From contig JAVHJL010000003.1 of NCBI GenBank assembly GCA_036971715.1, positions 3,720,001-3,784,000 of the forward strand: a stretch of DNA of 64,000 nt, read 5' to 3'. A program made the position numbers and the translations under genes. The notes under the pieces were generated by a model, which ran no database searches, was not told the origin of the DNA, and was given only the letters and a program-made list of their open reading frames with translations. Positions within the stretch are counted from its first letter, which is position 1. Every line of letters starts with the position of its first letter. Source of the stretch: Arthrobotrys musiformis. Lineage: Eukaryota > Ascomycota > Orbiliomycetes > Orbiliales > Orbiliaceae. This document shows, piece after piece, positions 51,562-61,269 of this stretch.

Positions 51562-53037
51562 ATGGAGATGGAGACAGTTGCGACCTGGGCACCAGGTGAT
51601 TACCTCACTGACCAAGCTGAGACTCGTCCGCGCTTTGCCTTGGTAATCTTGAATCAGCCAATAATTGATGTCGAAGGGTTTACGAGATTATGGAATAACG
51701 GTATGTATATGCATAATGAATCACCATGCAAGCGAAAGGCTTCATATCATATCATCCCACTTTTTCTCTCTCTCATATCTGTTTTGGGAAGTGGGGGGGG
51801 AGTCAGATTAATACCCCGTTCTGGAGGGTTTATAATCACTCCGCACTTATCTCCAGTACACGCGCATGATATTATAGCCTATGGGTATCTTGAATCGGTC
51901 TAATTTTAAAAAAATTATAACCAGCAAGTCTTCGAGTTTGTGCGGACGGTGGGGCGAATCGTATCTACGGCATCGAAATTGACAATGACATACCTGTATG
52001 TGGTCCTTCCTCCCCCACTCCTTCACATTGGCCTCACAAACATCAATCGATCGATCAATCGATCAAACCCATCTCCGCGGCGATGCCGATATGCATTTCA
52101 AATGGATGATGCCATCCACGCCCCTTAACTCCGTCTCCAATCATCCGTACCAGTACCTACTTCCAGAAACTGACCGAAGTTCCAAAAATATCACAAATTC
52201 CAGATCCCAGACTGCATAACAGGCGACTTGGATTCCCTTCAATCAAAAGTCGGAAACTACTACCGCGCGCTCGGTGTATCCATAGTTCCAGACCACAGCC
52301 AATACGCGACGGATTTTACAAAATCCCTCAACTGGATAGTAAAGCAGGAGGAACTTCATCGTGACTCTTCCGCAAAGCAAGACAATGCTTCTGACGATGA
52401 CGATGATGACTATGATAGCCATGGCATGAAGGTGCCTAGGGGGGGTATATACGGTGTACCATGGGCCGGCCAACCGGGTGCTCCATCTTGGATTGAGCAC
52501 GCACCCCTGGATATTATAGCTTACGGTGCGATGGGGGGTCGTATGGATCAGACCTTCCATGCAATAGATCAGCTGTTCCAAGCCAGGAATCGTTTGAACG
52601 GAATGACTAAGAAAAGTGGGGACAGGGAAGCTGAAGAAGGTGAAGAAGGAAACGGGAAAGCGCTAACAGAAGGAGATGAGATGGAGGAGGATGAGGGTGA
52701 TCAGAATACGAGCGGGCCGTCTAACACGGCTGAGAGAAAATTAATTCTTATGTCTGACGAGAGTGTGACGTTCCTATTGGAGAAAGGGAAGAATATTATT
52801 GAAACACCCTTGGATCTCTTCGGGAAGACCTGTGGGTTGATACCGGTTGCGGCAGCATCCGTGATCACGACGAAGGGACTGGAGTGGGATTTGACCGAGA
52901 CGGAGACGAAGTTCGGCGGGATGGTGAGCACGAGCAACCATTTGGTTGGAGATCGGGTGGAGGTTGTGACGAGCGAGCCGCTGCTGTTCACCATGGAGGT
53001 CCGCAAGCTTAAGCAAGGCGAGATAGTAATTAATTGA
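51562..53037 (+). CDS. THI80: Thiamine pyrophosphokinase
   Basis: Three exons, 51562-51700, 51925-51995 and 52204-53037, join in phase to 347 residues. The enzyme transfers pyrophosphate from ATP to thiamine, giving the cofactor thiamine diphosphate in the cytosol. Exon 1 carries FALVILNQPI, exon 2 the substrate-site LRVCADGGANRIYG, and exon 3 IPDCITGDLDSL followed by DIIAYGAMGGRMDQTFHAI. The thiamin-binding C-terminal part has CGLIPVAAASVITTKGLEWDL and FGGMVSTSNHLVGDRVEV. Two acidic insertions, around SDDDDDDYDS and EEGEEGNGKALTEGDEMEEDE, make it longer than yeast Thi80. Introns are 224 and 208 nt. ATG 51568 is an alternative start two codons in. Assignment is firm; the ATG is not certain. 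Confidence 0.93.
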
Positions 53038-53429
53038 TATCCATTCTTGTTCTACATGCTTCCTTTTGTAATTACGATAATAGCAGATAGTAGTACGCAT
53101 ACCAGCATAGTCTCTCGAGTCTACATAGTCTCGAGACCCCGTGCCACCAGATATATAAAACAACACATAAACAGCCCTCGACGCTCCATTTTGCAACATC
53201 TCCACTCCGCAGACCCAAATGCGCCAGGGCAGCCGTTGAAGCCGTCGGATTATCTAAGCTGTGGCTGGTATCTTAATCTTTGAATCTTTACCGCGGTTAG
53301 CAGCGTGAAGCGTCGGTTGGCCCAAGTCGAATGCGGCGCCGGCACGGCCGAACTGGAGCAAACAGGCTGGCTGCATTCCACAACATGTGCTTTGGCCCCT
53401 GCTGCCTTTTTGGGCCTCGAAGCAACTTG

Positions 53430-53435
53430 CCTCGG
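53430..53435 (+). promoter_or_regulatory. CCTCGG core, possible FarA/FarB-type fatty-acid site
   Basis: CCTCGG is the reported core bound by FarA/FarB Zn-cluster regulators of fatty-acid catabolism in Aspergillus. One copy lies about 350 nt upstream of a beta-oxidation thiolase gene, a sensible context. A 6-nt match occurs often by chance, so this is only suggestive. Confidence 0.3.
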
Positions 53436-53641
53436 CTCAAACGCGCTGAGAACACCAACCTTCCCCGGCTTTCTTTCCGTCCTTCTCTCCCCGGACTTTT
53501 TTAAACCCCCCTCAGCACCGAGTTCTACGATCTTTAAGTAGAGTTATACATAAACTTGCCCTCTTCTGATAGCCGTAGCCGTTAGACTAGCTCGGGATAA
53601 CTGCAGATAAGTGGCGGGTTATAATTATATAATACGGCTGC

Positions 53642-53648
53642 TATAAAA
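53642..53648 (+). promoter_or_regulatory. TATA box of thiolase gene
   Basis: TATAAAA lies about 135 nt upstream of the thiolase ATG, followed by a C/T-rich tract with likely transcription starts. Position and context fit a core promoter. Confidence 0.45.
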
Positions 53649-53782
53649 CCTTTTGTCCGTGACACAGGCCCTTTCAACTTCTTTCACTTCACAAGGCATC
53701 CAAACTATCACACACTTCCTTCATATCTCAGCTCTCACAGTTCATCTCCCGCTTCCGTCCAATAGAACTTCATTATCCCACA

Positions 53783-55374
53783 ATGGCAGACAGACTTAAG
53801 AACGTTTTGAACCACCTGAACCCCAGCGTCTCGTCGGGACGTGCAGCTGTGTAAGTGTCAATCTCCACATGTCTCAGAACGGGCTCTGCCTCTTCGGAGG
53901 CGATTCCAGTCCAGAATCCTTCTTTCCTCCCTTCCTCTGCGACAAGGGGAGGGGACGGGAGGAGTCGTACTCTGTTGGCCACTTCATATGTAGTCATTCG
54001 TCTATTTCGTGATTTCTAACGGTGGCACCGAAAAAACAATAGGCTCTCCAAGAACCCAGATGATATCGTCATCACTTATGCTACCCGTACGCCCCTCGCA
54101 AAGGGTATCAAGGGTTCGTTCAAGGATACCCCGCTCGAGAACCTGCTGTTGCAGCTCCTCCAGGGTGTGATCCAGAACTCCAAGATCGACCCCGTGCTCG
54201 TCGAGGATATCGCCTGCGGCAATGTCGCCGATGGAAACATGGCCAATAAGATCAGAATGGCCGCTTTGACAGCTGGATTCCCGAACACCACTGCCGCACA
54301 TGTCGTCAACAGATTCTGCTCGTCTGGATTGATGGCTATTCAGGATATCGGTATGCCGCTTTTGTGCGAATTACGGCGTGGCTGGTGTGTGTGCATGCTA
54401 ACTTTTGCGGGTGGGTAGCTCAACAAATTGCCAACGGCTCGATCGATATCGGTATCGCCATCGGCGCTGAGTCCATGACCCAGAACACCAAGAACACCCA
54501 GCCGTTCGCTGCTTCTGCCGAAGTCTCCGCCAGCCAGGAAGCCGAGGACTGCAAGCAACCCATGGGTCAGACATCCGAGAACGTCGGAAAGGACTTCAAC
54601 ATCACCCGTGAGATGCAAGATAGATACTCAGCCGAATCCTACAGACGTGCCGAGGTCGCCCAGAAGGCCGGCTGGTTCAGCGACGAAATCTTGCCAATCA
54701 CCACCGTTGTCATCGATCCCAAGACCGGTGAGAAGAAGACCGTCACCGTCACCACCGACGAGGGTCCACGTCACGGAACCACCTACGAATCTTTGGCCAA
54801 GATCCGTCCGGCTTTCCCACAGTTCGGTGATAAGTCGACTGGCGGTAACAGCTCCCAGGTCACCGACGGTGCTGCCGCCCTTCTCTTGATGAAGCGATCG
54901 ACAGCGCAGAAGCTCGGCCAGCCAATCTTGGCCAAGTACGTTTTCAGCACAGTCGTCGGCCTTGCCCCCAGAATCATGGGTATCGGCCCATCTGTCGCTA
55001 TCCCCGTAAGTTCCTCCTCCAAAAAACCCCCCACCAAACTACAAATCAATAGGGAAGGTAACTAACCGCAAAACCCGCAATAGAAACTCCTCTCCAAGCT
55101 CAACTTGACAATCAAGGACATCGACGTCGTCGAACTCAACGAAGCCTTCGCCTCCATGGCCGTCTACTGCCTGAACAAGCTCGAGATCCCACACGAGATC
55201 ATGAACGTCCGCGGTGGCGCCATCGCGTTGGGACATCCATTGGGTGCCACCGGTGCCCGACAAGTCGTCACAGGTCTATCGGAGTGCAGAAGGACAAACA
55301 AGAAGCTCCTCCTGACCAGCATGTGTATTGGAAGCGGACAGGGTATGGCTGGATTGTTCGTCAACGAGGCTTAG
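53783..55374 (+). CDS. Peroxisomal 3-ketoacyl-CoA thiolase
   Basis: Four exons, 53783-53850, 54043-54350, 54419-55005 and 55084-55374, join in phase to 417 residues, the usual length of yeast Pot1/Fox3. The enzyme cleaves 3-ketoacyl-CoA with CoA in the last step of peroxisomal beta-oxidation. The N terminus has a PTS2 signal, RLKNVLNHL at residues 4-12, matching R-L-x5-H-L and recognised by Pex7. Catalytic residues are Cys115 in NRFCSSGLMA, His372 in GHPLGATG and Cys402 in SMCIGSGQG, with VVELNEAFA before them. The first exon encodes mainly the targeting peptide. A TATA element and a CCTCGG core lie upstream. Assignment to the peroxisomal class rests on the PTS2. Confidence 0.95.
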
Positions 55375-55961
55375 AGGACTGGAGATAGACAGCGGGTGGA
55401 TTGTATAATACGTGGAGCTTGATGATTGGAAGCCATCCGGAGCGCTGGTGGGACGGGGAGCCAGCTTCCCTCCGGACTAGCTATTACTTAATTAATTAAA
55501 ATCTTAAGTACATAGTACATACTAGGTACATAGTAGGTAGGGCCTATATTACTACTGGAGCGTTTTCCGGAACATGTATATTTTTTTTATAGCAATGGGC
55601 AAGGAATTTTTTTTGATATCACATACAAATCTTATGAATCCGTATATTGTAATCGTGCACTGGATTAGAATCTTTAGGTTTGTATTAGACACATGGCTTC
55701 ACGAATGCGAGGTCAATTCGCGTGGGATTTGAAGTTCAATAGACATTAACATGCGCCCATTTGCGCAATAATGCAATTACGCGGGCACATATATCGCATA
55801 CGCACATTTCCACCGCAACCGCACAAAAGGGCGAACTGAAAAGGCAGAAGGAAGCAAAGACATCCATCTACCGATTTCCCCTCCCGAAGGAAACCCTCAA
55901 AAAAGACGAAACGAAACATCGTCGGATCTCGGTAGAAATTCATGATACCATTATCACCATC
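55375..55961. other. Intergenic region, thiolase to F-box gene
   Basis: About 0.6 kb with repeated 'gtacatagtacatac/aggtacatagtagg' words at 55507-55540 just after the thiolase gene, probably its 3' region. The remainder is AT-rich and leads into the F-box gene; no other gene is seen. Confidence 0.45.
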
Positions 55962-57624
55962 ATGTCAACTGCCGATTCCAACTCCCTTGCGGGACCGAGC
56001 CACAGTTCGAGGTCACGCCCAGCCGAGACCGAGGATAGCTCGCCGGTGGGATTGACGGATGATGCGTGGTATGCGGTGTTGGCGTTTATGGATGTTGGTT
56101 CTTTGAGGAGTATTTCGGCTTGCTCGAGGAGGTTTAGAGAGCTTGCGGCGCCGACGTTGTTTTCGAGTGTTTGTATTGGAGATGAGGGGTCCAGGGAGGC
56201 GTTTGAGGGGGGGAGTTTGGCGGGGATGAGGGTGGTTGTGAGGTAGGTTTTGTTGCATTTTGTTACAATATAATATATCATATCGATATATATATCGATA
56301 TATCATGAGGATTATAAAACGACACTGGGATGTATGCCATTTCAATATATCCGCCAGGGGGCTTGATATATACTTAAGTATATATACATAAATAATATAT
56401 ATACATCTTCAAGTTATATACATAAGATATGAGGCATTCTAAACAAGTTGTATAAAATACAGACACATCACCGTCCTCGTCCAGGACCTCAACTTCACCC
56501 GCTCGCCCTCAACCGAAGCCCCAAAACCCACCAGAACCGCCCTCGAACTCTCAGAATACTCCCTCGAAATCGCCAAAAACACAGCCGACATCATCCTCCT
56601 CTTCGGAAACCTCAAGTCCATCACCCTGGTCTTCCAAGCATACTACCTCCCACCCTTCGCCTCCGTCGTCGTCCTCTCCGAAGTCTTCCAACGGCTCTCG
56701 GAATGCCCCTCTCACGAGAATATACAAGATATCGGCATCAGCCATTACGGGAGGTACGCCAGGTACGCCTCCGCCTGGGATGACCTGGAGACCTGTTCCA
56801 TCCACGACGACCGCCCGGAGGGCACGTACACCTCCTTCCGCATGCCGCATCTGCAACAACTAGAAATCAAATCCTACGGCGCCATAAACTTCTCCAACGG
56901 CGTGGAGGATACCTTCGCCCAACCCCAATGGGCGCTACTGCACTCCTCGGCCCCGACGATGAAGAAGTTATCCATCAGCGCCGAGAGTTTTTATTCCGGC
57001 AGCGCGCCGGGGTATGTTAGTAATCTAACGTGGCGTTTCCCCGCGATGGAGAGCTTGCAGATTATTTTACATAAGTGTCTTTCCGACGGGGTGATGGATG
57101 TTATCGTTAAATTATTCCCGAATTTGTGTTATCTCACCCTCGATGCGGCGGGGTACGATACCACCCACGGCGGGGCGGAACAACCGCTCTACCCGCAACT
57201 AAAACACCTCAATAAATTAAAAAGGATAAGAATACTCTGGTACCCCACCACACGAGAAGAAGTCTGGAAACGGCCCCCCCTGAAACAAAAACACCAAATG
57301 GCAGAGACGATAAAATATTGGGTGGAAGGCGGACTGAACGATCTAACCTACGTCCAATTCATCCGCCGCAAACCCCGCGACAGCCCGCTCGAGAATTTCC
57401 AAAAGAACCCACGGGACGACGAGGATCGGTTGGCGTTTTCGGTGAAGCATGTGGTCGGTGGGGGGGTTGAGTTGGAATGTAGGATGCAGTTCCCGGATTG
57501 GTATCGAGCTGGGCATCATGATACTTTTTATCTGGAACTTGAGGATGTGATGTTTTACGATAAGGGTATTTGTCAGTATTTGGAGGAGTTTGAATTGGGC
57601 CCCGAGGCGGAGCCGGTCGATTGA
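55962..57624 (+). CDS. F-box protein, probable SCF ubiquitin-ligase adaptor
   Basis: Two exons, 55962-56242 and 56463-57624, join in phase to 480 residues. F-box proteins link substrates to Skp1-Cul1 ubiquitin ligases. The F-box is at about residues 31-70 (LTDDAWYAVLAFMDVGSLRS, then SACSRRFRELAAPTLF). The remainder is leucine-rich with irregular repeat-like segments (LPNLCYL-type: KLFPNLCYLTLDA, QLKHLNKLKRIRILWY), suggesting a leucine-rich-repeat-like substrate region typical of fungal F-box families. The single intron is 220 nt with strongly AT-rich, palindromic content. Substrate unknown. Codon use changes markedly between exon 1 (G-rich third positions) and exon 2 (C-rich). Confidence 0.85.
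56274..56306. repeat. AT-rich inverted repeats inside F-box gene intron
   Basis: Overlapping palindromic words around tatcgatata occur twice within the 220-nt intron. They could form hairpins that bring splice sites together, but are equally explained by base composition. Confidence 0.5.
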
Positions 57625-58370
57625 CTTGTATATAACAAAGTATATACCATACCTAGGGACTAATAATTAATATATGGCTCATCAGAGTAGGGTGGAGATA
57701 CATTTTATCATAGAGGGCCACAGCGGCGGCGATAATGATAAAAGCTATATCCCCACCAGGAAACAGCTAACTGTCATCCTTTCCGATCCTTCACCGGAAG
57801 AACTATGAGGACACGGCTCGGGTTTGCGTCTGAGTTGATGCTGTTGTAATATTAATACATACATATATATATATATATTCCTTGAATCTACAACCTCGCT
57901 CGACCGGCATCACTACAATTATCCTCTGGATCTAAACATCCAATCTTCTGTGGTTTTTGGGGGGGACCAAGATCTAGGGCATGAATTGAATGTCGAGTCT
58001 CCGTAGGTCCACCCCGGAAAATTAACGCTTCAAAAATATAAATTGCTGAATATGGAGTATGGTTGACTGAACCGGACAAATGACATTGCAAGTTGGAAAG
58101 AGAAAAAAAGGGAAAGGATAGCTATGATCAACGCCGGTAAGAATAGAAGACAAAACCAATACCTAACATGGTTCGAGACAAACCTAACATGCAATAAACC
58201 CAAAGAAATGCAACAGCCCAAACTTCGAGTCAGGCCGGGAAAAAACGCTGATGCACAAATATCAAAGACTAACAAATGCAAACCAACTTCCTACAAAATA
58301 AAGAGAAAATACCACCAAACCCCCCCCCACCTTCGAACTTCAAACCAAATCCCCTCAGAAGAACTTCTTC
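57625..58370. other. Intergenic region, convergent genes
   Basis: About 0.75 kb between the plus-strand F-box gene and the minus-strand hypothetical gene, both ending here. It contains a (TA)n run at 57863-57878 and two C or G homopolymer runs (57958-57965 and 58321-58330). Presumably this holds two terminator/polyadenylation regions; no gene is supported. Confidence 0.5.
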
Positions 58371-58972
58371 TCAATGAAACTTCTTCAACAACCCCTTAAG
58401 AACAGACCCCTTCGCGAACTCCTTCCTGTAAAACATACTGTGGTTCTGCGTATACTTCCTCAACTCCGCCACATTCTTAAACCGTCTGATGTCCTTGCAC
58501 ACCTCCACATCCTCGATCCTCTCCGCCTCGCGCGCACGACGGTACGCATGTAACACATGGTAAATATTAATATTCTCCTTCTTGATCGCCTACCCCCATC
58601 ATTAGCATCCACCACCCTCAAAGCAAAAGAGAAGAAAGAAAAAAAACTCACCTTCCTACACTGCGTCACACTCCCCGGCAAAGGCGTAATCCCAATAACC
58701 TTCGCCAACCTCTGCCAATCCTCCAGCGCAAACCCACCCCCGACACGGGCGGTAAACTCCTTATCCACCGCTGTTTGAAACTTGGCTTTTTCCTTTTGTT
58801 TTCGATCTTCCCCCCAGCCCTGGGAGATGGCGAGGCGTTTGAAGGTTCTTAGGACGGATGATTCGGAGGAGGGGGTGTATTCGAAGGAACGGTGGGATTG
58901 GAAGTAGTTATCTATCGCACCTGGTCGGAAGAGGGAGACCCCGTTCTGACGGCGGATTACGGCGGTGCTCAT
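58371..58972 (-). CDS. Conserved hypothetical fungal protein
   Basis: Two exons on the minus strand, 58972-58652 and 58589-58371, join with phase 0 to 179 residues; the intron is 62 nt with a GTGAGT donor and ctaatg branch-like word. The sequence is basic and helical: FRPGAIDNYFQSHRSF, SVLRTFKRLAISQGWGED, DWQRLAKVIGITPLPGSV, then AIKKENINIYHVLHAYRRAR and a C-terminal KGLLKKFH. There is no signal peptide or membrane helix. The pattern of a short N-terminal start with 'YFQSHRSF' and a 'WQRLAKVIGI..P.P' core matches small uncharacterised ascomycete proteins from memory. Function unknown. Confidence 0.7.
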
Positions 58973-60236
58973 TTTGGGGGTGGGTGGATGGTTGGTGGAG
59001 GGGGTATTTTGGGGAGTGTACGTTCAGCTGGGTCTTCGATTTGATCGAAGGCTGGTTTATAGATGGTCTAGGCTTCTTGGAGGAGCGGGTAAAGACGAGT
59101 TCGAGTATTTTCCTAGCCGTGATGAAGAAGAAAGAGTAGAATAAAAAAAAGGATGAAGAGAGGCTCTGCTTAAGCTTTTATATCTGCAAGACCGTAAGAT
59201 CGAGTACCAGTCCACACTCGAAGACTCTAACACTCCAGGATCCGAATACTCAAAAGAAATCTAATGAACTATAGTATAGAAAATTATAACAGCCTCGTAT
59301 CTATCTTCCACACGAGCCCCTTTTATAGCATAAAGAAACATTCACATGATCGTATGAGCCAGAGTATTTCCGGTTCCCCAACCACCTACAACGGCTCCCC
59401 TGCAGGCCACATCAGCGAACAAAAGGACTCTATGCAGAATCCCCAAAAGAGGCGAAGTCCCATCGGATTCGTACGTCAAAATACGCCCATCAGGCATCTT
59501 AGTACGCCATCATCATTGTTCTGCAAAACAAATACCCGTCCCGGGTTCCCGCGTATTGTTACACATCCCCCCCCCCCTCGTCAGCGAATAATATGCCAAA
59601 TCATTCCCTCTAAAAGGGTATCCGTAGGCCTCCCCGAACGCAAATAAATGTGATATCACATACTCATTATCCGCGTGATGGGGATCCTTCATGGTTTGTG
59701 GGAGTTGATGTGATTGAGGGTATGGGATTAAGCGCACACCATTGGTTGTATTGTTCCGGCGTCTGCTGGGTTTTGCATAAACTAAGGCTGTTTTTGTAGG
59801 CAGAAGGACTTCGTTTTGTCGAATGCAGGGGCCGGTTTGTGGCTGTGGGGCGGAAATTTTGTGTTGGGTGGGAGGTATTTTTGAAGCGCGGCACAGCAGT
59901 TGCAGGGAGCTGGCGGCTGATCCTTCATGGAAAAAATGATAGAAAAAGAGTAATGAGAGTTAATAAGGATAGGTCGATTTGTGGTTTGAGTAAGAAAGAA
60001 TCTACATGTAAGCTTGCTGGATTGGTCCAAAATACCAAGTGTTCGAGGAGGTAGGTAAGTAATAGGTAATGTGATAATATGGCCTGGCGGACCGGTGGTA
60101 GCCGGCCGGGTTCATGGTTCAAGGGAGCCGTTCTTTAGTGGCCCAGCCGAGTTCCGATATCGATAGCTGCACTGGCCAGCTGATGCTCTCGGTAGCAAAT
60201 AAGAGGAAGGTAGCCTCATTCGATTTCTGGGGATCG

Positions 60237-60267
<31 letters not shown>

Positions 60268-60274
60268 CATGATC
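58973..60274. other. Intergenic region between minus-strand genes
   Basis: About 1.3 kb upstream of the 58371-58972 gene and downstream of the next minus-strand gene, with a (GA)n run at 60241-60267 adjoining the end of the latter gene. The plus-strand frame 59264-59647 and its antisense counterpart lack coding character. No RNA gene seen. Confidence 0.45.
60241..60267. repeat. (GA)n microsatellite
   Basis: An uninterrupted dinucleotide repeat of about 13 units just downstream of the stop codon of the minus-strand gene ending at 60275. Confidence 0.9.
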
Positions 60275-60910
60275 CTAGTCCGTTTCCCGCTGGTCATCTT
60301 TGCCATTCTTTCCTCCTGTCACTGCCCCCTCTCTTCTTCCTCCTTCGCCGTTCTCTCCTTTGCCGCTTGTGTCTGTTTCGTCTGCTCCCTCTTCCTCTTC
60401 ATCCTCGTCGTCGTCGATGTCGGACTCTGACGCCTTGAGTTTCCGATTCCCGCCCACATGCAGTCCGGTATAACACCCAACGGTATCTCCCCTATCCCCA
60501 CAGCAGGACATATGATACCCCTGCGGATAATCCGCAAACATCTCCTCATCATCCAAAGCGCCATGGATATTCTCATCGTGATCGGCGAAAAACCCATCCC
60601 GGTCGGGTTCGAACTCACCGGGATGGTACGAACAGGCTTCCTCGTCGTTTTCATCGTCGATAAAGCATTCCTTGCAATTGACGCAGTAGAAGATTTCCAG
60701 CGGATCACGTTTCCTCTTACGGTCGGATGAGATCGAACAGCAGGTTGACAGCGGAGGGGGGGCAGAGGGAAGGGGTTGGAGGGTTGAGATCATGCTGTGG
60801 AATTCTGCGGTTCGGGATTTGATGGTGTAGTCGCTGTCGCAGAGGAGGCGGAGGAGGGTGCGGACGTGTTGGTCCGACGCGGTTTGGATGATTTCGTAGA
60901 TGTCCGTCAT
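60275..60910 (-). CDS. Cys/His zinc-motif protein, tandem paralog A
   Basis: A single exon of 211 residues with ATG at 60910-60908. It contains C76-x2-C79-x13-C93-x2-H96 (YCVNCKEC, EACSYHPGEF), a 39-residue spacer, then C136C137-x8-C146-x4-H151 (SCCGDRGDTVGCYTGLH). This arrangement looks like a metal-binding site reminiscent of CHORD-like or other fungal Cys/His domains, but no exact family is assigned. The tail is acidic, alternating with Gly/Lys/Glu (DIDDDEDEEEEGADE). A paralog with the same spacing sits at 63530, so the pair is a local duplication with one gene between. No signal peptide; function unknown. Confidence 0.75.
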   Translation of the reverse strand: MTDIYEIIQTASDQHVRTLLRLLCDSDYTIKSRTAEFHSMISTLQPLPSAPPPLSTCCSISSDRKRKRDPLEIFYCVNCKECFIDDENDEEACSYHPGEFEPDRDGFFADHDENIHGALDDEEMFADYPQGYHMSCCGDRGDTVGCYTGLHVGGNRKLKASESDIDDDEDEEEEGADETDTSGKGENGEGGRREGAVTGGKNGKDDQRETD

Positions 60911-61269
60911 CTTGGCCTATCTCTCTTGCTATCTGGTTGATGATGGAGGTTTCTGGTGGAATTGGGGATCGAGAGGGAAAGAAGGGGACGGCTTTGAAGC
61001 CCTCCTGGATTTCTCCAGCACAAAATGACGACGCGGCGCGTTGGGGTTGGGGAAAAAGCGTCTATGGCGTTTTGGGTATGTGACACAAGCCCGCATTTCT
61101 TGGCAGGCACCGGCATGGGCCGCTAGCCGGCCTTTGGTTATCTCCTCGGAGTGCAACAGCCGGACCGGACCTGCGGTTCCTATTTATATGCGGGAGGAGG
61201 ATAGTATTGGGTAATAACTAACTACAACAGGACGCTCTGACTAACAAACAGCAATCCAATTGGACTGTT
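60911..61269. other. Short intergenic region
   Basis: About 0.36 kb between paralog A and the downstream end of the 604-residue protein gene. Short overlapping frames only; presumably paralog A's promoter, since both genes run on the minus strand. Confidence 0.45.

Larger units (their letters stand above)
53038..53782. other. Intergenic region, thiolase promoter
   Basis: About 0.75 kb between thiamine pyrophosphokinase and the thiolase gene. It holds a CCTCGG core at 53430, a TATA-like element at 53642 and an A/C-rich leader-like stretch just before the thiolase ATG. The short frames here are not called. Confidence 0.5.

Noticed and set aside
51600..52200. Possible thiamine riboswitch (CTGAGA word) near thiamine pyrophosphokinase
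   Set aside because: The word lies inside coding exon 1, and the second conserved riboswitch arm is absent; thiamine pyrophosphokinase genes are not usually riboswitch-controlled.
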